DNA of 64,000 nucleotides, from the NCBI GenBank assembly GCA_023701205.1, contig JAMPXJ010000015.1:1-64000 (forward strand), written 5' to 3'. This DNA is from Oligoflexia bacterium (lineage in GTDB: Bacteria; Bdellovibrionota; UBA1018). Positions within the stretch are counted from its first letter, which is position 1; every line of letters begins with the position of its first letter. Position numbers and translations under genes: made by a program. This document shows positions 45,501 through 52,884 of this stretch, in pieces. The notes under the pieces were generated by a model, which made no database searches, had not been told where the DNA came from, and was given only the letters and a program-made list of their open reading frames with translations.

Positions 45501-46123
45501 AGGAGATGCGCTCGAAGTCCTTCGAGCTGGCTTCGAAGTTCGCCATCGAGGACGAGCCTTTCCGCAAGATCTCGGAGCCGTTCTTCGCCGAGAACCCGTC
45601 CCAGGCCAAGCGGCTGCGACTCCCGGCGGCGGTGAGCGCGCCCCCCGCGCTGGATCTGGCGTATCTCGCCAGCCTCGACCCCGATGGGAACTGGCAGGAG
45701 CTCGCCCGCCTGGCGGAAAGCGACTCACCCAAGCTCAAGAGCGCCGAGGCCAGGGTGAAAGCCTACTGGGCCAGGGCCCTGAAGAGCCGCCGGTGGCGCC
45801 AGGTCGCCTTTTTCCTTCAGGAGGCCCGCGAGAAATCCCTCATTCCCCCCGGCACCCTGGGCATAGTGCGCTCCGTCTCGCTCGCGGCGCTCGGCGCGCG
45901 GGCCGAAGGACTCACCGAGCTCGAGGACGCGCGCAAGAATCTCCCGCCCGAGGCGCGGATCGCGGCCTCCACCGTGCTCATGCAGCATTATCTCAAGGCC
46001 TTCGCCCGCGAGAAGACCCGCACGCTGTTCAAGGAGGTCGAGAGCGAGCAGGCCTCTCGAAACGAGAAGCCGAGCCAGGAGCAGGCCTCCCTCAACGCGC
46101 TCGCGACCACCGCGGTACAATGA
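42581..46123 (+). CDS. Large periplasmic TPR protein of gliding-type cluster
   Basis: An 1180 aa protein with a signal peptide (ending GTALA) and tetratricopeptide-like repeats over most of its length, clearest at about 110-235 (YFARGKGYEELDQKAQATKD, AYMSLAEFSIQENNHARAI, LYKLAWSHYNLKNIPAAL). It should lie in the periplasm as a scaffold, like AglT and the TPR Glt proteins of Myxococcus. AGGGGA precedes the ATG, one base after the second ExbD stop. Last plus-strand gene of the first half-cluster. Confidence 0.85.
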   Translation: MALEKAVAFAAIVFAGTALANPAMEVRVSRSATSEQHERNVDEVALSAQEKAISRLQSLLRKYRNTRQEPVLLSKLADVQQQAASILFRLSLGGKAARGAAGKARFQKAMKQAIASYSTLIAKYPHYEEIAHAYFARGKGYEELDQKAQATKDYLHLVKNFPTAEEAPSAYMSLAEFSIQENNHARAITYLNEVEKLTEHPLYPFALYKLAWSHYNLKNIPAALSFAERQVAYYNGRNSPADGTATSDEALRENTLLDLAVFYFEGYEQKRGEYSLSNAYPYFRKIEAGPVLGRMLHRFSKLLRSHDHEEDLMAFKDELLRKEPGRAETLEVLLTTYEYQLNKRRYQQLIQSSQDLVTLHALLPEDRKSPEAEKRHATFARAQKLVLDTAEGLQAMIVKNKAADDVRSYSVILASIYEAFTKIVDETDPRIPRVHYNLAETLFAIKDFNGATTHYRWVVDHGDWDAKTKDGQATVPDASLKAIASRYEVLREKKLIPTELAARSPAKARDTELDPALAEWVQWIDRHVKLSGRASESADNFVFEANRALYAQNHLPDALARMGAFVKRRPGSTFASPTASLMLDTYIAGQDWERTHDLAEELMKYKPLNTGAFQKKLLAVAADASYKLIEASHARQDADATMDGADDFLEKYPASDRLSDVLALAGAAGLRANQKARADIYFSRLIKEASNPGKSISTSNLGAALIARAQMAEELYRFPAAATDYRAYLALPAKALKLEESKADELRKKTLTLIWLGGEDSALSAALSDKTLCSEGLAQECDKFSALSALSAFARLSDNQKEETTRSAFERCRKSSDSTSKESRAIWAAVALEGSRELAFRDRNVALRNLSDNWDELDPLVRTHLLPFVTASIPRALEQNRIAMKDVAPLRADERYITRRVEVIRELENATTKIVKLPWARIRAESLNEIAETYLDFARSLMGLKPPKGLNEEELAAYQDTVKKLVFPFEEKGQEMRSKSFELASKFAIEDEPFRKISEPFFAENPSQAKRLRLPAAVSAPPALDLAYLASLDPDGNWQELARLAESDSPKLKSAEARVKAYWARALKSRRWRQVAFFLQEAREKSLIPPGTLGIVRSVSLAALGARAEGLTELEDARKNLPPEARIAASTVLMQHYLKAFAREKTRTLFKEVESEQASRNEKPSQEQASLNALATTAVQ

Positions 46124-46134
46124 GGGGCGACTGA

Positions 46135-46533
46135 TCAGGCGGCGCGCGGCGTCGTATTGACGGAACCGCCCGACTGGAGGATATCGTCCATGGAAATGAT
46201 ACCCACCATCCGCTTGGCCCGGTTCAGGACCGGCAATCGCCGGATATCCTGGTCCCGCATCTTGCGGGCGATATCCGAAACCGACTGATCCTCGAAGCAG
46301 TAGATCACGGGTGAGGTCATCGCATCCTGCACCTTCACCTCGTTGGGATCCTGCCCGGCCGAGACGGAGCGAATCACGATGTCGCGGTCGCTGATGATCC
46401 CGACGAGCCGATCCTGGCCGCAGACCGGGAGGATTCCGACATTGGCTTCATCCATCTTCCGGGCCGCCTCCTTGAGGGTCGCGTCCGGCCCGATGACCTC
46501 CACTCCCGAACTCATGATTTCCCTGACGTTCAT
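46135..46533 (-). CDS. CBS-domain pair protein
   Basis: A 132 aa protein of two tandem CBS domains (about 1-62 and 68-125), including VGIISDRDIVIRSVSAG and MVGIISMDDIL. CBS pairs bind adenine nucleotides and act as energy sensors. GGGAGA precedes ATG 46533. It forms a minus-strand pair with the BON-SRPBCC gene and interrupts the gliding-type cluster. Confidence 0.92.
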   Translation of the reverse strand: MNVREIMSSGVEVIGPDATLKEAARKMDEANVGILPVCGQDRLVGIISDRDIVIRSVSAGQDPNEVKVQDAMTSPVIYCFEDQSVSDIARKMRDQDIRRLPVLNRAKRMVGIISMDDILQSGGSVNTTPRAA

Positions 46534-46565
46534 CCGTTTTCTCCCTTCCTGTTGCTTCTCTCCCC

Positions 46566-46626
46566 GCGTGCATTCCGTCACGCGCCTTGCGCGTGCATTC
46601 CGTCACGCGCCTTGCGCGTGCATTCC
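46566..46626. repeat. 25-base tandem repeat, 2.4 copies
   Basis: Two exact 25-base units (46566-46590 and 46591-46615) plus 11 bases of a third. The array covers the stop codon and last codons of the BON-SRPBCC gene (MHAQGA then stop) and runs into the space before the CBS gene. On the minus strand each unit repeats the same short C-terminal coding sequence and stop. Confidence 0.9.
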
Positions 46627-47577
46627 TATGATCTGCCTGCGCGAAGGCCCTTCCTCGATCAGCGTCTTCATCTGCGCCAGCGCGCGCGCCACCTTCAGCT
46701 TAGGGCCGAAGCCGAAGACCTGGGCGGCGACGCGCCCCAACAGAGCTCCCGGCGGATGATACGACAGCTCCAGCTCCACCCGCGTTCCACCTTCGTCGTT
46801 CGCGCGGAACCTCACCCTGCCCGCATTGTGAATCACCGACCCGGGCATCGTGCGCCAGGAAAGATACTCGTTGGGCACCTTGCGCGTGACGACCGCATCC
46901 CAGCTCAACGGCGCGCCCCCGGGCCCGTCGACGACCCAATGCGAGCGCTTGCCGCCTGGCAGCGTCCTGACCTCGCGGACGTCCTTCATGAAACGGGGGA
47001 AATTCTCGAAGTTCGCCCAGAACTGGAACACTTGCGAAACGGGCGCCTCGATGTCGATGGACTTGCGGATTCGAAGAAAACGGGCCCGTCGGGCCCTAAA
47101 CCGCTTTCCCGGCTGACGCCCTCCCGTGGCGTCCATCGGTGTACTCAGAAGCTGATTGTCGACTTCGCGGACGCCGCGGACCCGATGCAGGGAGCTCACC
47201 AGGCGCGGCACCTCTTCCGGCGCGCAACGCCCCTTGAGAGTGACCCGACCCGCGTCGACGGAGACCTCGACCGAATGCGGATGCGATACAAGGCGTCCCA
47301 GGCGCGAGCGGACGCGCGCGACCAGAATGTCGTCGGCAGGGGTCTCCTGTTCGGCGATTCGGGCCCGTGTGTCGAGAATCAGGCCGCGCGACCGGTTGCC
47401 CAGGTCGGCCAAGCCCATCTTGATTGCGTTGCCGGACCGACGCGCAACATGCACGCCCCGCTGCCGCACCTCCGCGCGACGCCGACTTCCGCGCTGCGGA
47501 TCGAGGAAATACATGGCAGCAGCCCCGAGACCGAAGCCACTCAGGCTCCAAAACGTTCGCGATATGGCTTTCTTCAT
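46603..47577 (-). CDS. BON domain-SRPBCC domain protein
   Basis: A 324 aa protein with an N-terminal hydrophobic segment (FWSLSGFGLGAAAMYFLDP), a BON domain (about 82-143, VEVSVDAGRVTLKGRC, VRGVREVDNQL) and an SRPBCC/polyketide-cyclase-like domain (about 170-300, KSIDIEAPVSQVFQFWANFENFPRFM). The same architecture is widespread in soil and sediment bacteria and tends to be stress-linked. GGAGTG precedes the ATG. The C-terminal end lies in a 25-base tandem repeat. Confidence 0.88.
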   Translation of the reverse strand: MKKAISRTFWSLSGFGLGAAAMYFLDPQRGSRRRAEVRQRGVHVARRSGNAIKMGLADLGNRSRGLILDTRARIAEQETPADDILVARVRSRLGRLVSHPHSVEVSVDAGRVTLKGRCAPEEVPRLVSSLHRVRGVREVDNQLLSTPMDATGGRQPGKRFRARRARFLRIRKSIDIEAPVSQVFQFWANFENFPRFMKDVREVRTLPGGKRSHWVVDGPGGAPLSWDAVVTRKVPNEYLSWRTMPGSVIHNAGRVRFRANDEGGTRVELELSYHPPGALLGRVAAQVFGFGPKLKVARALAQMKTLIEEGPSRRQIIGMHAQGA

Positions 47578-47697
47578 AATTTCACTCCGTTGGCCAAGAC
47601 TGGTGCAAATCGGGTACCTCTTGCAAAGCCGTCAGCCCACGGTTCCATTCCTAACTATTGGTAATTACAAGATAATAAAAATACCTGATCGTATTGT

Positions 47698-47726
47698 TTG
47701 ATTTTTTTCATTTTGTTAAATAACAT
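47698..47726 (+). promoter_or_regulatory. AT-rich promoter of gliding cluster, second half
   Basis: TTGATT (47698-47703), 17 bases, TAACAT (47721-47726), aligned column for column with the promoter at 38150-38178. From TGTTTGATT to the ATG is 67 bases in both copies. Confidence 0.7.
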
Positions 47727-47761
47727 TAATCTTAGATATGCACTACCTCAGGGGATTTTCA

Positions 47762-48031
47762 ATGTGTCGGTTCTTGCGTCTGGCCTTCGCGATTCTGATC
47801 CTCAGCATGGCGGACCTCTCCGCCATCGCCGCAGGCCGCGACAGCAAACGCGCCAAAGTCATCGACTTCGAAGACGAGGTGGTCGAAGGCCTCAACCGTC
47901 GACCCCTGGACTCCCTGAGCCAGATCTCCGAACGCGACCGCAAGAGAAAGAAGCCGCACCTTTATCGCAAGCGCGCGAGCTTCAAGAGCGAAACCCGGGA
48001 AAGCCTGCGCACCGCGCGGTTCACGCCCTGA
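47762..48031 (+). CDS. Small basic exported protein of gliding-type cluster
   Basis: An 89 aa protein with a signal sequence (MCRFLRLAFAILILSMADLSAIAAG) and a very basic, highly charged mature part containing KVIDFEDEVVEGLNRRPLDSL and HLYRKRASF. AGGGGA precedes ATG 47762; an ATG at 47738 lacks a ribosome binding site. It heads the second half-cluster, 19 bases before the GltG-like gene. The family is not named to my knowledge, though the short mature chain looks under strong constraint. Confidence 0.7.
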   Translation: MCRFLRLAFAILILSMADLSAIAAGRDSKRAKVIDFEDEVVEGLNRRPLDSLSQISERDRKRKKPHLYRKRASFKSETRESLRTARFTP

Positions 48032-48050
48032 GGAAGAGGAGTAACGGTTG

Positions 48051-49589
48051 ATGAGCCACCCCAAGACTTCCAGCAGACATGACGAATACGTGGTGACGAC
48101 CTCGGCCCGGGGCAGCTCACGCACGCAAGTTTGGGACTCCGCGCGACCGTTGGCGATCGGCCACCCCCTGCGCTGGGTCGTCGAACGCACCGAAAAAGGC
48201 GTTCGTGTCCGGGACCTCTCCGCCCCCGGCCTGAAGGAGATTCCCGCCTCGCAGCTCGATGGAACCGAGCTGGATCTTCCGCGCGAGCCGGGCTCGCCCG
48301 ACAGCGATCGCGTCCGGCTCAAGATCCATCCCGTCCATCGCGTACTCCCCGCGTTCCACTCGAGCCAGGGCGGCGCGCTGAGCGTTTTCGCCTGCGCCGG
48401 CAACTGGGTTATCGACGCGCGCGTGCTCGCGGGCGCGGCCGCGACCTACGATGCGACGCTTTCGGGAAAGACGATCTTCTCGCTCACGAAGTCGGCCGGC
48501 GATGGCTGGGCCATCCTTCCGGTCGCCGAAGGCCTCGCATTGAAAGGCCCCGAGGAGAAACCCCTCGCCCCGGGCCAGCGCATCGAGCTGTCGCTTGAGC
48601 GGCTCAGCCAAAGCACCCTCACGCTTCAGACACCCGAAAAAGGCCTGCGCACGTGGCGCTTCGCGCTTTCGGAGAACCCCTCGCTCCCCGCGCCGAAACC
48701 CGGTCAGCTGCAGTTGGAGCCGGATGTCGAGCAGTTCCGCCTGGCCTTGAGATATTCGGGGATCGCCTTGGCCGCTTTCCTCGTGATGAGCTTCCTCTGG
48801 CCCAAGCCCAAGGTGGAGACCCAGGAGCTCATTCCCCCGCAGTTCGCCAAGATCGTGCTGTCGAAGCCGAAGACCGCGGATTCGCCGGCGCCCGGCGCCA
48901 AGGCCGACCCCAAGAGCACGGTGGCCGCCAACGCCCCCAAGAAAGTCCAGGAGGCCGCCGTGGTCCAGGCATTCCGGGCCAAGGCGCTTTCGAACGCGGT
49001 GAGCGGCCTGCTCAAGGGCGGCATGACCCGGCTTCTCGCGCAGTCCGATTTCGTCGCGGGCACCCGCAACAGCCAGGACGCGCGCCAGATGTTCGACTCC
49101 AAGTCCAAGTCGCTCCGGGCCACCGGCCCCGATACGGGGCTGATGGACGCGCGCAACGTCCAGGTCGGCGCGATCGGCGGCAGCGGCGCGGGCAGCGGCG
49201 GCGTAGGTTACGGCAAGGGCAACCACGCCGGCGTCAAGGGCCAGGGTGGCTCCTTCGTCACGATGGATACGACCGGCTCCACGGTCGACGAGGGCCTCTC
49301 CAAGGACGAGGTCGGCGAGGTCATCCATCGCCATATGAGCGAGGTTCGCTACTGCTACGAATCAGCGATGATCCGCACGCCCGACCTCGAGGGCAAGCTC
49401 ATCACGAACTTCGTGATCGGCGGCAACGGCATGGTGAAATCCACCGAGGTGAAATCATCGACCCTGCCGGATCCCCGGCTCGATGACTGCATCCTGCGGC
49501 GGCTGGCGACCTGGAAATTCCCTAACCCCCGCGGCGGCGTCGATGTCGCGGTCTCCTATCCATTCATCTTCAAGACACTGGGAAGGTAA
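48051..49589 (+). CDS. AgmX/GltG-like protein with TonB-like C-terminal domain
   Basis: A 512 aa inner-membrane protein. The N-terminal 240 residues are cytoplasmic and beta-rich, with an FHA-like look. A transmembrane segment lies at about 238-256 (YSGIALAAFLVMSFLW), followed by a periplasmic linker with a Gly-rich run (GGSGAGSGGVGYGKGN). The last 100 residues are an AgmX/PglI-type TonB-like domain (EVGEVIHRHMSEVRYCYE, LEGKLITNFVIGGNGMVKS, DDCILRRLATWKFPNP). It would carry motor energy across the periplasm to outer-membrane parts, as GltG and GltJ are thought to do. AGGAG precedes the ATG. Confidence 0.85.
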   Translation: MSHPKTSSRHDEYVVTTSARGSSRTQVWDSARPLAIGHPLRWVVERTEKGVRVRDLSAPGLKEIPASQLDGTELDLPREPGSPDSDRVRLKIHPVHRVLPAFHSSQGGALSVFACAGNWVIDARVLAGAAATYDATLSGKTIFSLTKSAGDGWAILPVAEGLALKGPEEKPLAPGQRIELSLERLSQSTLTLQTPEKGLRTWRFALSENPSLPAPKPGQLQLEPDVEQFRLALRYSGIALAAFLVMSFLWPKPKVETQELIPPQFAKIVLSKPKTADSPAPGAKADPKSTVAANAPKKVQEAAVVQAFRAKALSNAVSGLLKGGMTRLLAQSDFVAGTRNSQDARQMFDSKSKSLRATGPDTGLMDARNVQVGAIGGSGAGSGGVGYGKGNHAGVKGQGGSFVTMDTTGSTVDEGLSKDEVGEVIHRHMSEVRYCYESAMIRTPDLEGKLITNFVIGGNGMVKSTEVKSSTLPDPRLDDCILRRLATWKFPNPRGGVDVAVSYPFIFKTLGR

Positions 49590-49592
49590 ACC

Positions 49593-50384
49593 ATGAAAAC
49601 ACGACACCTGCAGCTGCTCCTCCCGATCTGCTCCATGCTCCTCCCGGGCGCGGCCCCTGCGGCCGAGGACGCCGACAAGGTCAACGTCGAGAGCATCAAG
49701 GAGAAATACTGGGCCCGCGGCGACGAGTCGGAGATCGGCGTCGTCCAGAACCGCCTCTATTCCAAAGCCTACAAATTCGAGTTCGGGATGTTCGGCGGCT
49801 CGCTCAATACCGACCCGTTCCTCGCGGTAAAGACCCTGGGCGGGAGCGTGGGATTCCATTTCAGCGAATACCTGGCCGCGAACGTCGTCGCCTGGAAGAC
49901 GTACGTCGGCCCATCGAGTGCTTACGATGGCTTCGTCGCGACGATCCAGGAGAGCGAGGGCGTGCCCGCGATCCCCACGACCAACGATCCGAAAGCCTAT
50001 CTGGGCGCCGAGGGTGAAGCCAGCATCCTCTACGGCAAGCTCAGCCTCCTCGGCAAGGCGATCATCTACTACGACCTGCACCTGCTGGGCGGCCTGGGCG
50101 TCACGAGCACGCAGAACGGGAACTACTTCACGCCTTCGCTGGGCATCGGCCAGCAGATCTACCTGAGTAAGGAAATCTCGGTCAGGCTCGATTACCGGGC
50201 GATGACTTATCGCGAAACCCTGATCGCGCGGCAGAGCGCGGCCGACCAGGCGGCGCTCGTGAACGCCGGCGAGGGCAAGCCCCGCACCAACTGGACCCAC
50301 GCGGTCACGCTGGGAATCAACTTCTTCTTCGGCTTCGAAAAGACCCCGGCGATCGAAGTGAGCAAGGAGGGGGTCAAGCCATGA
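49593..50384 (+). CDS. Outer-membrane beta-barrel protein of gliding-type cluster
   Basis: A 263 aa protein with signal peptide (ending APAAE) and alternating amphipathic strands (YKFEFGMFGGSL, GGSVGFHFSEYLAANVVAWK, NYFTPSLGIGQQIYLSKEISVRLDYRAMTYRE, VTLGINFFFGF), the pattern of the small outer-membrane barrels found in myxobacterial Glt clusters. It starts three bases after the GltG-like gene and overlaps the next TPR gene. Confidence 0.85.
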   Translation: MKTRHLQLLLPICSMLLPGAAPAAEDADKVNVESIKEKYWARGDESEIGVVQNRLYSKAYKFEFGMFGGSLNTDPFLAVKTLGGSVGFHFSEYLAANVVAWKTYVGPSSAYDGFVATIQESEGVPAIPTTNDPKAYLGAEGEASILYGKLSLLGKAIIYYDLHLLGGLGVTSTQNGNYFTPSLGIGQQIYLSKEISVRLDYRAMTYRETLIARQSAADQAALVNAGEGKPRTNWTHAVTLGINFFFGFEKTPAIEVSKEGVKP

Positions 50385-52243
50385 GACACGCCCTTGCCAA
50401 CGCATTTCTCGCCGTCACCTTGACCGCCGGTGCGCCGGCGCTCGCCGCCAACGACGTCGGTCCGGGCGAAAGCCATGCCCGCCACGCCTGCCAACCCAAC
50501 GAGAGCTGGACCCTGGGCTCCGGGTTCGTCAGCAAGCAGGAGGAGCTCGCCCGGGACTTCCGGTCCTTCATCTCCTCGCCGAAATCCCCGGTCCTGGGCT
50601 TCGCCCAGGCGCTGGCGATGCGCCGATATTCCCAAGGGGATGCGGCGCGCGCCCTCAGCGAGTACTGGATCTCGCGCTCGTTGTTCCAGGCGGGAATGCT
50701 GCACGTCGCGCACTCGGGCTTCGCGATCCTCGCGAGCCGGCCTCCCAGCCAGGAAACCGCCGGCATCCAGCTCGCCGCGCTCGAGTGTCTCCTTCGCATC
50801 GAGGAGCGCTATCCCGCGCTGACGATCCCGGCCCCGGTCGGCGGGAATCTCGCCACCCTGCGCGAGTTCAGCGAGATCTCGCCCCGGCACCGCGCGATCG
50901 TGCTCGAGGCGGCCACCCAGCAGCTGCGCGCGGATCTGGCGGCGGAGCAGCCCGATCCCTCGCGGCTGCAGAAGACCCTCGCGCTGCTCGCGGGCGGCGG
51001 CGTTTACGAAGCCCTTGGACGCGGCCTGGTCGCGGCCCGGCGCCACGAGCACAATCAGGTGGTGATCCAGCTCCGGAAATTCCTGGCCGAGCCCGTGATC
51101 CCGGCGCCCCTGCAGCGCTTCTCCGACTTCGCTCACATCGAGATCGCGCGCTCGCTCTACGCGATGGGCGACTACAATCGATCGGTGGAGCATTTCAAGA
51201 GCGTGAGCAAGAAGTCCAACGAGCTGGCACAGTCGCTTTCCGAGCTCTCCTGGGCCTACCTGCAGGGCGAACGCTACAGCGAGGCGATCGGCACCGCGAT
51301 GAGCCTCCAGGCCGGGGGCCTACGCAACACCTTCACGCCCGAGGCGGTGATGGTGATGGCGATGGCCCTCAACGAGCTTTGCCAGTATCCCGAGTCGGTC
51401 AAGGCGTCCAACCTCTTCAAGAAGAACTTCGAGACGCCGTACCGCTGGCTTTCCGCCTGGAAGGGCTCGCCGGAAAAGAAGCGCGACAACCTCTATCCGC
51501 TCGCGATCCAGTACCTGAAGAAGTCCGGCACGACGCCCCCGCGCGTCGCGAGCGAGTGGATCCGCTCGCCGCTCTTCATCTCCAACCAGGAGGAGCTCAA
51601 TCTCTTCCATGACGAGATCGAGGCGGCCGCCCGCCTCGGTAAGTCCGGCGGAATCGAGCAACGCCTCATCGGCCAGGGCATCGTGAAATCCATCCAGGAG
51701 CTCCGGCCCCGCATCCGCGTCGCCCGCGCGAAGATCGGCCCCGAGGCTCCGCTGCCGGAGAAGCTCGCCGTCCAGCTGCGCGGCCTGAAGACGGAGCTGA
51801 TCCGCTACCGCCGGCTGCAGGCCGCGGCCCCCGTCTGGAAGACCATTCTCCAGCGGCACGAGCAGGGCGCGGAACCCGCGCGCGCGCGCCTGATCGCCGG
51901 GATCAACGCGGATCTCAAGCGCCGCAGCTATCGCATGGGTGACCAGCTCGAGGAGATCATGGAAAACCTCCAGCTCGTCGAGGTCGAGATCTACAACGGC
52001 GCGAGCCAGGACATCATCTGGCAGAACGCCCACCCCGACTACAAGGTCATCGCGCAGAAGCTCAAGGACGAGAAGGACCGCGCGCAGGCCGGCAAGGTCT
52101 GGGACTGGGGCCGGGCCCCGGCGGGGACCGAGGACGCGGCCGAGATCTGGGAAGACGAGCTCGGCTCCTTCAAGGCCGATCTCTTCGACAACTGCTCGAG
52201 CAAGGACAAGTACCTCGCGCTTCGCATGAAAAGGAGAGAGTGA
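50381..52243 (+). CDS. Periplasmic TPR protein (AglT/GltE-like)
   Basis: A 620 aa protein with signal peptide (ending PALA), helical repeats through the middle (HIEIARSLYAMGDYNRSVEHF, SELSWAYLQGERYSEAIG) and a long charged helical C-terminal part (QLEEIMENLQLVEVEIYNG, KDEKDRAQAGKVWDWG). It probably scaffolds the periplasmic part of the machine. Starts in an ATGA overlap with the barrel gene. Confidence 0.82.
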   Translation: MRHALANAFLAVTLTAGAPALAANDVGPGESHARHACQPNESWTLGSGFVSKQEELARDFRSFISSPKSPVLGFAQALAMRRYSQGDAARALSEYWISRSLFQAGMLHVAHSGFAILASRPPSQETAGIQLAALECLLRIEERYPALTIPAPVGGNLATLREFSEISPRHRAIVLEAATQQLRADLAAEQPDPSRLQKTLALLAGGGVYEALGRGLVAARRHEHNQVVIQLRKFLAEPVIPAPLQRFSDFAHIEIARSLYAMGDYNRSVEHFKSVSKKSNELAQSLSELSWAYLQGERYSEAIGTAMSLQAGGLRNTFTPEAVMVMAMALNELCQYPESVKASNLFKKNFETPYRWLSAWKGSPEKKRDNLYPLAIQYLKKSGTTPPRVASEWIRSPLFISNQEELNLFHDEIEAAARLGKSGGIEQRLIGQGIVKSIQELRPRIRVARAKIGPEAPLPEKLAVQLRGLKTELIRYRRLQAAAPVWKTILQRHEQGAEPARARLIAGINADLKRRSYRMGDQLEEIMENLQLVEVEIYNGASQDIIWQNAHPDYKVIAQKLKDEKDRAQAGKVWDWGRAPAGTEDAAEIWEDELGSFKADLFDNCSSKDKYLALRMKRRE

Positions 52244-52244
52244 G

Positions 52245-52814
52245 ATGAGCTCCCAACGGAATTCCGCGATTTTCCTCGGCCGGGCCGGGAAGAAGTTCGG
52301 CCCCTACACGCATGCCGAGATCCAGGCTCTGCGCGAAAGCGGCGAGCTCGCCTCCTACAGCTGGATCTGGGAAGACGCCGCGGGCTGGAAGCCGCTGGAC
52401 TGCCCGCCGCCGGAGCCCGCCTCGGTTTCCGACGAAGAGGTACCCAGCCCTCCTTCCGACGCTCCGACGACGGCTTCGGCGGCTCCGACGCGGACTCCCG
52501 CGCCCGCTCGGGCGCCCGCGCCGGCCACTCGGGTCAGCGAGGCCCGGAGCCTCGCCTTCGACGTCATCTGTCATGACTTCCACCAGGTCCTGAGCGGGAA
52601 GCTTCAACGCGTCACCGACACCGGGTGCGAGCTCGTCTCAGAGGAGGAGAACGGTCCTCAGTTCAACCGGCGCGGCACTCTCGTCCTGAATATCCTGGAT
52701 CCCGCCACGGGTCGGGCCACCAACGCCCATGCACGGCTCTCGTCCGTGTCCCGGGTCGACGGCAAATGGGTCTGCCGGCTTCAGTGGGAACGCTGTCCCG
52801 AGCTCATCGCCTGA
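52245..52814 (+). CDS. GYF_2-PilZ-like domain protein
   Basis: A 189 aa cytoplasmic protein. Residues about 8-52 are a GYF_2 domain (KFGPYTHAEIQALRESGEL, WEDAAGWKPL), a proline-rich-peptide-binding module also found in GltJ. A Pro/Ala/Thr linker (55-95) leads to a PilZ-like domain (FDVICHDFHQVLSGKLQRVTDTGCEL, WVCRLQWERC). The RxxxR and D/NxSxxG residues for cyclic di-GMP are not intact. AGGAGAG precedes the ATG one base after the TPR stop. Last gene of the cluster. Confidence 0.78.
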   Translation: MSSQRNSAIFLGRAGKKFGPYTHAEIQALRESGELASYSWIWEDAAGWKPLDCPPPEPASVSDEEVPSPPSDAPTTASAAPTRTPAPARAPAPATRVSEARSLAFDVICHDFHQVLSGKLQRVTDTGCELVSEEENGPQFNRRGTLVLNILDPATGRATNAHARLSSVSRVDGKWVCRLQWERCPELIA

Positions 52815-52884
52815 CCGGCAGCCTGCCGATCTCGCGCTCCCAAACTCGCCCGTCTGATGGTACCGTGAGAGGCGGGGGGAAGGA

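Noticed and set aside
46566-46626. CRISPR array from the 25-base repeats
   Set aside because: Units are directly adjacent with no spacers and no cas genes are nearby.
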